Positions 1 through 6,480 of a DNA stretch of 6,765 bases are shown in pieces; position 1 is the first letter of the stretch; every line of letters begins with the position of its first letter. The notes under the pieces are model-generated. The model did no database searches. It worked only from the letters and a program-made list of their open reading frames with translations, and was not told the origin of the DNA. Both the position numbers and the translations under genes were made by a program. The stretch lies in NCBI GenBank assembly GCA_947177345.1, contig CAMWUB010000077.1, positions 1 to 6,765 of the forward strand. The letters run 5' to 3'. The stretch is from an uncultured Ruminococcus sp. (GTDB taxonomy: Bacteria; Bacillota; Clostridia; Oscillospirales; Ruminococcaceae).

Positions 1-56
1 GACAAAAACAGTACGAATACTACAGAGATAAACTTCTGACTTTTAAAAATATATAA
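1..56 (+). CDS. hsdS: C-terminal end of a type I restriction specificity subunit (HsdS), partial
   Basis: Reading from base 3, the window opens with QKQYEYYRDKLLTFKNI followed by TAA at 54-56. A tail of the form QYEYYR(D/E/N)KLLTF is, from my knowledge of the family, very typical of the HsdS subunit of type I restriction-modification enzymes. It lies at the end of the long helix that follows the second target-recognition domain. HsdS sets the DNA sequence recognised by the methylase and restriction complex. The rest of the gene lies upstream of the window, so neither recognition domain can be judged. The other two forward frames stop earlier, at 29-31 and 37-39, and give no familiar peptide. 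The stop codon touches the Shine-Dalgarno of the next gene, which suggests one transcript. The call rests on 17 residues only. Confidence 0.72.
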   Translation, partial: QKQYEYYRDKLLTFKNI

Positions 57-71
57 GGAGGTAAAATATTT

Positions 72-878
72 ATGTTAGGAGCGGTTTACGGCGATATAAT
101 AGGTTCGTGGTATGAATCTTATGCCACTAAAGATTATAATTTTCCGTTTCATAGCAAGTCAGAATTTACCGACGATACAGTAATGACTACCGCCGTATGT
201 CAAGCCATACTCGAAAATGACAGCGATATAACAGCTTCACAAGTAAAATCACGTGGCTATGAATACGCCGTAAGATATAAACAGTACTACTCATATTTTC
301 CGTATGCCGGTTATGGTATGATGTTCGCTAAATGGGCTGAAAAACAAGGTACAATGAAAGTTCAGAGAAGTTACGGTAACGGCGGTGCTATGCGTGCTGT
401 ACCTATAGGTTACGCCTACAACTCCGAAGAACAGGTACTCCTACAGGCTAAGGCAAGCTGTTATTATACCCATAACTGCAAAGAGGGTATTTATGGTACA
501 CAAGCCGTTGCTATAGCGGTATTCATGGCTCGTAATGGCGAATCCAAAGATTCAATACGGAAATATATAACGGACAAATTCAGATATGACCTCGACTACA
601 ACACAGACGACATAAAACCGGATTACAGTTTCAGCAGTGAAACTCTTTACAGTGTTCCGCCGTCGATAGTTGCGTTTCTTGATTCCCAAGATTATGAAAG
701 TGCCGTCCGTAATGCCGTATCGCTCGGCGGTGATGCCGATACTATGGCTTGTATCGCCGGTGGTATCGCAGAAGCCTTTTACAAGGATATTCCAGATTAT
801 ATAAAAAACTTCTGTTCGTCAAGAATCGATATTACACTTAAAAAAGTCCTGAATGAATTTTCCGGAAAATATTGTTAA
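72..878 (+). CDS. ADP-ribosylglycohydrolase family protein (DraG/ARH type)
   Basis: This 268-residue protein spans a whole ADP-ribosylglycohydrolase domain. The family is all-helical, binds two Mg or Mn ions, and removes ADP-ribose from proteins, nucleic acids or small ADP-ribosylated compounds. The N-terminal GAVYGDIIGSWYE (residues 3-15) is the family's opening signature. FTDDTVMT (32-39) carries the first metal-binding TDDT. YGNGGAMR (101-108) and TH (133-134) are conserved substrate-side motifs. SLGGDADTMACIAGGIAEA (217-235) holds the second metal site, D221 and D223-T224. All key residues are present, so an active enzyme is likely. No signal peptide or membrane segment is seen, so it should act in the cytoplasm. 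The ATG at 72 follows AAGGAGGT (55-62) by 9 bases, which fixes the start. It lies 15 bases after the HsdS-like gene, so a role tied to that locus is plausible but unproven. The true substrate cannot be read from the sequence. Confidence 0.9.
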   Translation: MLGAVYGDIIGSWYESYATKDYNFPFHSKSEFTDDTVMTTAVCQAILENDSDITASQVKSRGYEYAVRYKQYYSYFPYAGYGMMFAKWAEKQGTMKVQRSYGNGGAMRAVPIGYAYNSEEQVLLQAKASCYYTHNCKEGIYGTQAVAIAVFMARNGESKDSIRKYITDKFRYDLDYNTDDIKPDYSFSSETLYSVPPSIVAFLDSQDYESAVRNAVSLGGDADTMACIAGGIAEAFYKDIPDYIKNFCSSRIDITLKKVLNEFSGKYC

Positions 879-901
879 ATTAATTTTTTATTTATTTTTA
901 C

Positions 902-930
902 TTGACATATCATGAAAATAATGTTAGAAT
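902..930 (+). promoter_or_regulatory. Vegetative promoter of the asnS-asnA unit
   Basis: A perfect -35 box TTGACA (902-907) is followed after 17 bases by TAGAAT (925-930), one base from the -10 consensus. A TGT just before the -10 adds an extended -10 element. Transcription should start near 937, which places the start just before the T-box leader. This looks like a strong housekeeping promoter, so control would act on elongation rather than initiation. Confidence 0.85.
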
Positions 931-936
931 ATCTAC

Positions 937-1185
937 AGTAAATGCATTGACGAAGACAAGTAACACGGTCTGATGTTCACAGAGAGTGCGGAGTGTGCTG
1001 AAATCCGCATATCAGATGCCGTGCGAATAACACTTCAGAGCAGTGAACTGAAAGCCCATACGGCAAGTAGGTGAGACGTTCACCGTGCGTTAAACGGATA
1101 GAGTGACTGTATTATTACAGTAATTCAGGTGGTACCACGAGAATCTTTATTCCCGTCCTGTTTCTTCAGGACGGTTTTTCTTTTT
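937..1185 (+). promoter_or_regulatory. T-box riboswitch leader, Asn-specific (specifier AAC)
   Basis: The leader senses the charging state of a tRNA through two contacts. In Stem I, CACGG (964-968) pairs with CCGTG (1019-1023), TCTGAT (969-974) with ATCAGA (1011-1016), and TGCGGA (987-992) with TCCGCA (1004-1009). An AGAGA motif (981-985) lies on the 5' side. On the 3' side GAAT-AAC-ACTTC puts AAC (Asn) at 1029-1031 in the specifier position. Stem III is ACTGTA (1106-1111) with TACAGT (1116-1121). The T-box sequence AGGTGGTACCACG (1127-1139) holds TGGT (1130-1133), which pairs with the tRNA 3' end. The antiterminator forms from CAGG (1126-1129) with CCTG (1157-1160) and ACG (1137-1139) with CGT (1154-1156), capped by GAAT (1141-1144) with ATTC (1149-1152). 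It competes with the terminator for 1153-1160. Uncharged tRNA-Asn should favour read-through. The codon matches asnS and asnA downstream, so the assignment is strong. The 5' edge is inferred from the promoter. Confidence 0.95.
1153..1185 (+). terminator. T-box attenuator (intrinsic terminator before asnS)
   Basis: CCGTCCTG (1153-1160) pairs perfectly with CAGGACGG (1167-1174) around the loop TTTCTT, and the stem is followed by TTTTTCTTTTT (1175-1185). The 5' arm is shared with the antiterminator, so the two folds exclude each other. This is the off state of the leader when tRNA-Asn is charged. Confidence 0.93.
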
Positions 1186-1205
1186 ATGAAAGGATTGATT
1201 TTTTT

Positions 1206-2576
1206 ATGAAGCATACAGATATTAAAAACCTGCTCGGCACTAAAGCCGAAAATCAGGAAGTAACCGTATGTGGCTGGGTTCGTACTTCAAGAAACTCAAA
1301 AAGTGTCGCATTTATCGAAGTAAATGACGGTACTTCACTGAAAAATATTCAGGTAGTTGTTGACAAATCCGCCGATACAGATTATAAAGTCGCAAGGGTT
1401 GGTACGTCCGTAAAAGTAACCGGCGTACTCGTTGAGGGCAGAAACAATACCGTTGAAATAAATGCACTTCCGTCAGGTGTCGAGATTCTCGGAACTTGTC
1501 CGGAAGATTATCCGTTGCAGAAAAAGGGCTGTACTATGGAATACCTCCGTACAATGCCACACCTCAGAGGACGTACTAATACTTTCAATGCCGTATGGCG
1601 TGTACGTTCTGTACTTGCTTCGGCTATTCATAAGTATTTCCAGCAGAATAACTATGTTTATGTAAATACTCCGCTTATTACCGGCAGTGACTGCGAGGGA
1701 GCTGGCGAGATGTTCAATGTAACGACTATCGGCTATTCTGCTGAATACAAATCAGAAGAAGAGTACTACGCTAACGACTTCTTCGGCAGACGTGCGGGAC
1801 TTTCAGTTTCCGGACAGCTTGAAGGTGAAATGGCTGCTATGGCTATGGGTAAAATATATACTTTCGGACCGAGTTTCCGTGCTGAAAACAGCAATACTCC
1901 GAAACATCTTGCGGAGTTCTGGCATATCGAACCGGAAGTAGCTTTCGCTGAACTTGATGATGTTATAGAAATCGCTGAAGATATGCTGAAATTCGTTATC
2001 CGTGAACTACTCGATACCTGTCCGGACGATATGAAATTCTTTGACGCACATTTTGAAAAAGGTCTTGTGGCACGTCTCGAAGAACTCATTTCAAACGATT
2101 TCGGCAGAGTTACCTATACAGAGGCTATCAGACTGTTACAGGAATCCGGTGAGAATTTTGTCTACCCTGTCGAGTGGGGTTGCGACTTACAGACCGAACA
2201 CGAAAGATATATTTCTGAAAAAGTTTTCAAGAAAGCCGTTTTTGTAACGGATTATCCGAAAGAAATTAAATCTTTCTACATGAAACAGAATCCCGACGGA
2301 AAAACAGTTTCGGCAGTTGATTTACTCGTACCAGGTGTCGGCGAGATTATCGGCGGTAGTGAACGTGAAGCAGATTATGACAAACTCGTTACTGCTATGA
2401 AAGAAAGAAATATGAATCTTGATTTATATTCCGATTACCTCGATTTAAGAAAATTCGGCTCTGTACCTCATGGTGGTTTCGGTCTCGGATTTGAAAGACT
2501 TATCATGTATACTACAGGTATGTCAAATATCCGTGACGTTATTCTTTATCCCCGTACCGTCGGCAGTATCAGATAA
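1206..2576 (+). CDS. asnS: Asparagine--tRNA ligase
   Basis: This cytoplasmic class IIb synthetase joins asparagine to tRNA-Asn at the cost of ATP. The 456-residue length is normal for bacterial AsnRS. An N-terminal OB-fold anticodon-binding domain covers about residues 17-95, with VCGWVRTSRNSKSVAFIEVNDG as its usual start. The class II catalytic core follows. Motif 1 surrounds the conserved Pro of YVNTPLITGSDCEGAGEMF (about 152-170). Motif 2 is FRAENSNTPKHLAEFWHIEPE (224-244), and the E.NSNT.KH pattern marks AsnRS rather than AspRS. Motif 3 is GFGLGFERL (424-432), with the ATP-binding Arg 431. The ATG at 1206 follows AAAGGA (1189-1194) by 11 bases. The gene sits behind an AAC T-box, and asnA follows 95 bases on. 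Presence of AsnRS implies direct charging of tRNA-Asn in this organism, so free asparagine is needed. Nothing looks damaged. Confidence 0.98.
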   Translation: MKHTDIKNLLGTKAENQEVTVCGWVRTSRNSKSVAFIEVNDGTSLKNIQVVVDKSADTDYKVARVGTSVKVTGVLVEGRNNTVEINALPSGVEILGTCPEDYPLQKKGCTMEYLRTMPHLRGRTNTFNAVWRVRSVLASAIHKYFQQNNYVYVNTPLITGSDCEGAGEMFNVTTIGYSAEYKSEEEYYANDFFGRRAGLSVSGQLEGEMAAMAMGKIYTFGPSFRAENSNTPKHLAEFWHIEPEVAFAELDDVIEIAEDMLKFVIRELLDTCPDDMKFFDAHFEKGLVARLEELISNDFGRVTYTEAIRLLQESGENFVYPVEWGCDLQTEHERYISEKVFKKAVFVTDYPKEIKSFYMKQNPDGKTVSAVDLLVPGVGEIIGGSEREADYDKLVTAMKERNMNLDLYSDYLDLRKFGSVPHGGFGLGFERLIMYTTGMSNIRDVILYPRTVGSIR

Positions 2577-2611
2577 ATTTTCCCCCGATACTCCGCATAT
2601 AATATGACAGC

Positions 2612-2643
2612 ATCAGGAAACATCAATGACGCTGTTTCCTGAT
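2612..2643 (+). other. Inverted repeat in the asnS-asnA gap, no U-tract
   Basis: ATCAGGAAACA (2612-2622) pairs perfectly with TGTTTCCTGAT (2633-2643), an 11-bp stem with a 10-base loop. The bases after it are TAAATAAACAG, so it lacks the U-run of an intrinsic terminator in either direction. It ends 12 bases before the asnA Shine-Dalgarno. It could protect the asnS message from 3' decay, serve as a processing site, or weakly pause polymerase. The sequence alone does not decide among these. Confidence 0.6.
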
Positions 2644-2671
2644 TAAATAAACAGTAAAGGAATGGTTTTTT

Positions 2672-3685
2672 ATGTCAAAATCGCTGTATATTCCGGAGGG
2701 CTATAAATCAGCCCTCACACTCCGTGAAACTCAGCACGCCATCAAGTACATCAAGGACGTTTTTCAACAGGCGTTGTCATTCGCCCTCACTCTTGACAGA
2801 GTTTCCGCACCGCTTATCGTCCGTATGGGAAGCGGTATCAATGATGACCTCAACGGCGTGGAAAGAAAAGTCGATTTCACTATAAAGGAAATCGGTGGTT
2901 GTGAAGCTGAGGTTGTCCAGTCACTCGCAAAGTGGAAGCGTATGGCTCTGTATCGTTACGGCTATAACGCCGGTGAGGGTATCTATACAGATATGAACGC
3001 TATCCGCCGTGACGACGACACCGATAATACACACTCAATTTTCGTTGACCAGTGGGACTGGGAAAAAGTCATAACACGTGAACAGCGTAATATTGATTTC
3101 CTCAAGGAAACCGTAAGAAATGTTGTCAAGGCTGTATCTTTCGTCAAAAGAAAGGTAAGTCTGCGTTATCCGGTAATCGCTGGTAGCGTATGCGAAGATG
3201 TTTTCTTCATTACCACACAGGAACTCGAAGATATGTACCCTGACAAAACTCCGAAAGAACGGGAACGCCTCATTACCAAGGAACATAAAACCGTCTTCAT
3301 TATGCAGATTGGTGGACTTCTCGCAAGTGGTCAGAAACACGACGGCAGAGCTCCCGATTATGACGACTGGTCACTTAACGGCGATATTTTCGTATGGGAC
3401 GAAGTTCTTGACAATGCCCTTGAAATATCGTCAATGGGTATCCGTGTAGACGAAAATTCCCTTAAAACTCAACTCGCTGAAGCCGGTGCGGAAGACAGAA
3501 TGCAATACGACTATCACAAGATGATTGCAAACGGTACTCTTCCGCTTACTATCGGCGGTGGTATCGGACAATCAAGGCTTTGTATGTACCTGCTCGAAAA
3601 GGCACATATCGGTGAAGTACAGTCTTCTATCTGGAGTGATGAAATGATTTCTAAATGTGCTGAACATGGTATAACTCTTCTTTAA
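2672..3685 (+). CDS. asnA: Aspartate--ammonia ligase (asparagine synthetase A)
   Basis: AsnA makes asparagine from aspartate, ammonia and ATP through a beta-aspartyl-AMP intermediate. It uses free ammonia, unlike the glutamine-dependent AsnB. The 337-residue length fits the family, a dimer with a class II tRNA-synthetase-like fold. Recognisable stretches are APLIVRMGSGINDDLNG (46-62), DFTIKEIGGCEAEVVQSLAKWKR (about 68-90), HSIFVDQWDWEKVI (121-134), RAPDYDDWSLNGDIF (226-240), SSMGIRVD (253-260) and the glycine-rich GGGIGQSRLCMYLLEK (295-310), the counterpart of synthetase motif 3. The ATG at 2672 follows AAAGGA (2656-2661) by 10 bases. The gene lies 95 bases after asnS, with no terminator and no convincing promoter between them, so it is probably read from the same T-box transcript. 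It ends at a bidirectional terminator. The pairing with asnS is functional: AsnA supplies the substrate of AsnRS. Confidence 0.97.
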   Translation: MSKSLYIPEGYKSALTLRETQHAIKYIKDVFQQALSFALTLDRVSAPLIVRMGSGINDDLNGVERKVDFTIKEIGGCEAEVVQSLAKWKRMALYRYGYNAGEGIYTDMNAIRRDDDTDNTHSIFVDQWDWEKVITREQRNIDFLKETVRNVVKAVSFVKRKVSLRYPVIAGSVCEDVFFITTQELEDMYPDKTPKERERLITKEHKTVFIMQIGGLLASGQKHDGRAPDYDDWSLNGDIFVWDEVLDNALEISSMGIRVDENSLKTQLAEAGAEDRMQYDYHKMIANGTLPLTIGGGIGQSRLCMYLLEKAHIGEVQSSIWSDEMISKCAEHGITLL

Positions 3686-3703
3686 AATTAACACTCGAAA
3701 CAC

Positions 3704-3746
3704 AAAAAACCTGAGAATTTTTCACGATTCTCAGGCTCTTTTGTTT
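3704..3746. terminator. Bidirectional intrinsic terminator between asnA and the thiamine operon
   Basis: CCTGAGAAT (3710-3718) pairs perfectly with ATTCTCAGG (3727-3735) around an 8-base loop. On the + strand it is followed by CTCTTTTGTTT, and on the - strand by TTTTTT (complement of 3704-3709). It therefore can stop transcripts from both sides. It lies 24 bases after the asnA stop and 9 bases after the stop of the kinase gene on the - strand. Confidence 0.9.
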
Positions 3747-4218
3747 ATATAAATACGTCGATTTCCTGTTTGTCGGGAACTTCAAAAACTGAAACGAATT
3801 TATCAGCAAGTGCTTTATCTATAAAATAAAACTCCGATTTTCCGGCAGATACCTTTTCATTACGATTTTTTATATGCTGTTTCCAAACTTCGTCAGTTAT
3901 ATTGATATAATGTAACTCACAAGCAATATCACGCATTTTACAGAAATTTTTTGTGAAATCTCTTTCCTGTCTTGTCCAGAATCCCCAGTCCAGTATCACA
4001 TTTACGCTGGCAGAAATCAACTCCGGTATCTTTTTTAACAGATATTCTTTTATTTTTAATACGTATTCATTATGCTTTTCACCGGCATTTTGTCCGAAAA
4101 CATTCAGCATTATTTCATCTACAGAAAGTAATACAGCATTATATTCCGTGCGTAACTTTTCAGAATACGTACTTTTTCCGCTACAAATTTTACCACATAC
4201 CATTACTACTTTTGCCAT
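3745..4218 (-). CDS. P-loop kinase, AAA_33-like (substrate unknown)
   Basis: This 157-residue protein is a small nucleotide kinase-like P-loop NTPase. The Walker A motif GKICSGKST is at residues 9-17. A catalytic-type Asp lies in LLSVDEI (30-36, D34). The second core strand, VILDWGFWTRQERD (74-87), matches the pattern hhhD.tFW.r.eR of the AAA_33 / zeta-toxin-like kinases. HIKNRN (115-120) gives a lid-type arginine, R119. The tail FEVPDKQEIDV (145-155) is also typical of that family. These proteins phosphorylate small molecules such as sugars, nucleosides or antibiotics, but the substrate cannot be read here. The ATG is 4 bases after the thiC stop, and its Shine-Dalgarno GGAAAGG lies in the last thiC codons, so translation is probably coupled. 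That context allows a role in thiamine metabolism, but a passenger gene is equally possible. No toxin partner gene is adjacent. Confidence 0.82.
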   Translation of the reverse strand: MAKVVMVCGKICSGKSTYSEKLRTEYNAVLLSVDEIMLNVFGQNAGEKHNEYVLKIKEYLLKKIPELISASVNVILDWGFWTRQERDFTKNFCKMRDIACELHYINITDEVWKQHIKNRNEKVSAGKSEFYFIDKALADKFVSVFEVPDKQEIDVFI

Positions 4219-4222
4219 ACGA

Positions 4223-5536
4223 TTACCTTTCCGAACAAAACTCTACTTTTTCGCCATTCAGAATCTTATTAGTAGTACGTACTGCACACATCTTACCGCA
4301 CATCGAACACGTATGACGGTCTGATGGTGGTGTACTCTCAAAATATTTCCGTGCCTTGTCGCCGTCAATGGCAATATCGAACATCTTTTCCCAGTCCATA
4401 GCGTGACGTGCTTCCGCCATAGCATTATCAGGGGCTGTAGCGTGTGGTATACCTTTAGCAATATCGGCGACGTGTCCGGCGATACGGCTTGCAATTACGC
4501 CCTCTTTTACGTCGTCTATGTCGGGTAGTCTAAGATGTTCCGCCGGTGTGACGTAGCAAAGGAAATCTGCACCCGAAGACCCTGCAACCGCTCCGCCTAT
4601 TGCCGACGTTATATGGTCATATCCGGGGGCTATATCCGTTACAAGAGGTCCTAACACATAGAACGGTGCATTATGACAGATTCGTTTCTGTAGCTTCATG
4701 TTCGCCTGAATTTCGTTTATTGCCATATGCCCCGGACCTTCAACCATTACCTGAACATCTTTAGACCATGCACGTTCAGTCAATGCTCCAAGTTCAATAA
4801 GTTCCGCAATCTGTCCGGCATCTGTCGAATCGTCAATACAACCTGGACGGAGTGCATCTCCGAGACTTATTGTACAGTCGTATTCCCGAAGTATGTCAAG
4901 AACATCATCGTAATACTCATAGAATGGATTTTCATTATCGGTCATCATCATCCACGCAAAAAGTAGCGAACCACCTCTTGAAACTATATTCATTTTACGC
5001 TTGTCACGTCGGAATGCCTCGACAGAACGGCGATTTATTCCAGCGTGTATGGTCATGAAGTCTACACCCTCTTCTGCGTGTGCCTTTACGACTTTCAGGA
5101 AATCTTCCGCTTTTATCTCCAGTAAATCCTTTTCGAGATAGCCTATGGCATCATACATGGGAACAGTCCCTATCATTGCCGGTGATTTTTCTATTAACTG
5201 TTTCCGGAATGTATTTGTTTTGCCGTAATTACTTAAATCCATTATGGCATCTGCACCGTATTTCAAGGCTATTTCGACTTTTTTCATCTCGTTTTCGTAG
5301 TTGTTGCAGTCGCCGGATATGCCTAAATTTACGTTTATTTTGGTACGCATTTTTGTACCTATGCCCTCCGGCGATATGGACTTATGATTGATATTACATG
5401 GTATGCATACCTCACCTTTTGCGACAAGTCCGCAAAGTTCTTCCGGAGAGATGTATTCCTTTTCTGCTACTATTTTCATTTCCGGCGTTATGATTCCTTT
5501 TTTACCGGCTTCCATTTGTGTACTGTAGTTTTTCAT
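4223..5536 (-). CDS. thiC: Phosphomethylpyrimidine synthase (HMP-P synthase)
   Basis: ThiC rearranges the purine intermediate AIR into HMP phosphate, the pyrimidine precursor of thiamine. It uses a [4Fe-4S] cluster and S-adenosylmethionine. At 437 residues it belongs to the short form, lacking the N-terminal extension of the roughly 630-residue enterobacterial enzyme. The core barrel shows NLGISGDCNN (70-79), MDLSNYG (99-105), HAGI (164-167), SRGGS (186-190), SLGDALRPG (224-232), MVEGPGH (264-270), LVTDIAPGYDHI (298-309) and VTPAEHLRLPD (329-339). The C-terminal cluster motif is CSMCGKMC, with C410, C413 and C417. The ATG at 5536 follows AAAGGAG (5546-5552, in the end of thiD) by 9 bases. The gap to the thiD stop is a single base. 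HMP-P then goes to ThiD, encoded next door. The enzyme is cytoplasmic and oxygen-sensitive. Confidence 0.97.
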   Translation of the reverse strand: MKNYSTQMEAGKKGIITPEMKIVAEKEYISPEELCGLVAKGEVCIPCNINHKSISPEGIGTKMRTKINVNLGISGDCNNYENEMKKVEIALKYGADAIMDLSNYGKTNTFRKQLIEKSPAMIGTVPMYDAIGYLEKDLLEIKAEDFLKVVKAHAEEGVDFMTIHAGINRRSVEAFRRDKRKMNIVSRGGSLLFAWMMMTDNENPFYEYYDDVLDILREYDCTISLGDALRPGCIDDSTDAGQIAELIELGALTERAWSKDVQVMVEGPGHMAINEIQANMKLQKRICHNAPFYVLGPLVTDIAPGYDHITSAIGGAVAGSSGADFLCYVTPAEHLRLPDIDDVKEGVIASRIAGHVADIAKGIPHATAPDNAMAEARHAMDWEKMFDIAIDGDKARKYFESTPPSDRHTCSMCGKMCAVRTTNKILNGEKVEFCSER

Positions 5537-5537
5537 A

Positions 5538-6320
5538 TTATAAAACTCCTTTCATGTGATTCAATGGCTTACAGCCGTGACCTATATCCGAAACGCTTTC
5601 TATGCAGTCGGAAATGTATTTCTTTGCAGACTGTATACTTTTTTCAAGTGTATATCCTTTAGCAAGATTAGATGCTATAGCACTCGATAGCGTACACCCT
5701 GTGCCGTGTAGTTCGTCAACCGTAAGGCGTTCACCTCTGAACCATATTCCCCTGCTCTCGCTGTACAGGAAATCATCAGCGTTTTCTTTAAGATGTCCGC
5801 CCTTGCATAAAACCGAACATCTGTATTTTCCGGAAATATGTTCAGATATTTTAACCATATCTTCCGGAGTATCTATTTTCATTCCGGAAATCAATTCAGC
5901 TTCCGGAATATTAGGCGTAATCAGCACAGACAACGGAAATATTTTATTCTTCAATACCCCGTAAGTTTCAGCGGTACTTAATTCTGAACCGCTTGTTGAA
6001 ACGGCTACAGGGTCAGTGACTATGTTTTCCGCCTTGTAAAATTCAAGTCTTTCTGCAATTATTTCCGCCTGCTCCGGAGTTGATACCATACCGATTTTTA
6101 CGGCATCTGGACGTATATCCTCAAAAACCGCATCTATCTGTTGTTTCAGAAATTCAGTCGATACCGGATATATCGCACGTACTCCGGTTGTATTCTGTGC
6201 GGTAAGTGCGGTTATGACACTCATGGCATATACTCCGTGCATGGTCATTGTTTTAATGTCCGCCTGAATACCTGCTCCGCCGGAACTGTCGCTACCGGCT
6301 ATTGTAAGTACTTTTTTCAA
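5538..6320 (-). CDS. thiD: Hydroxymethylpyrimidine / phosphomethylpyrimidine kinase
   Basis: ThiD phosphorylates HMP and then HMP-P to give HMP pyrophosphate, which ThiE joins to the thiazole unit. The 260 residues form a full ribokinase-fold kinase. GSDSSGGAGIQAD (9-21) is the N-terminal substrate loop. Further motifs are KIGM (75-78), TDPV (102-105), LITPNIPEAE (133-142), KGGH (173-176) and the anion-hole signature HGTGCTLSSAIA (205-216), with the catalytic Asp-equivalent region in DELHGTGC. The start is TTG at 6320. It is chosen because AAAGGAG (6329-6335), inside the end of the preceding gene, stands 8 bases before it, and because KKVLTIAGSDSSGG is the normal N-terminus. The gene is 3 bases after the upstream small gene and 1 base before thiC. 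VAVST at 105-109 departs slightly from the more usual VMVAKSG pattern; I see no sign that this breaks the enzyme. Confidence 0.96.
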   Translation of the reverse strand: MKKVLTIAGSDSSGGAGIQADIKTMTMHGVYAMSVITALTAQNTTGVRAIYPVSTEFLKQQIDAVFEDIRPDAVKIGMVSTPEQAEIIAERLEFYKAENIVTDPVAVSTSGSELSTAETYGVLKNKIFPLSVLITPNIPEAELISGMKIDTPEDMVKISEHISGKYRCSVLCKGGHLKENADDFLYSESRGIWFRGERLTVDELHGTGCTLSSAIASNLAKGYTLEKSIQSAKKYISDCIESVSDIGHGCKPLNHMKGVL

Positions 6321-6322
6321 TA

Positions 6323-6480
6323 GTTACGCTCCTTTCTGTTCCGGTATAAAAATAGGGTAATTACTGTATACCTCAAAACATAGTATTCTGACAGTTGTTC
6401 CGGTATTATATCCGGCGTTTCCGGCTGAATCATATGTCATTCCATGATGTTTTGTTACACTCCATAATACCGCATTATAT
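6323..6480. repeat. Direct repeat, copy A (in the intact small gene)
   Basis: This is one unit of a tandem direct repeat whose partner is at 6577-6735. Over 6358-6480 I count 13 mismatches in 123 bases without a gap, about 89% identity. The offset is 255 bases there and 254 bases at the left end because of one inserted base. The unit covers the 3' part of the small gene and the Shine-Dalgarno CTCCTTT (complement) used by thiD. Confidence 0.9.

Noticed and set aside
857..900. Possible terminator at the end of the hydrolase gene: ATTTTCCGGAAAAT followed by T-rich DNA.
   Set aside because: The palindrome has almost no loop, lies inside the coding region, and the T-rich stretch starts about 10 bases later. 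It is too weak to call.
1766..2089. Long reverse-strand open frame inside asnS, and similar overlapping frames in asnA, thiC and thiD.
   Set aside because: They lie wholly inside well-recognised genes, have low-complexity Ser/Arg- or Phe-rich translations, and lack proper ribosome binding sites.
2598..2603. TATAAT as a separate promoter for asnA.
   Set aside because: There is no -35-like hexamer at 16-18 bases upstream (the region reads AATTTT), so a functional sigma-A promoter is not supported.
3745..4218. Zeta-type toxin of a toxin-antitoxin pair.
   Set aside because: The fold family is related, but no small antitoxin gene is adjacent. The gene is coupled to thiC instead.
3953..4324. Forward-strand open frames across the kinase gene and the end of thiC.
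   Set aside because: They run antisense to two genes with clear motifs, and they show no family pattern of their own.
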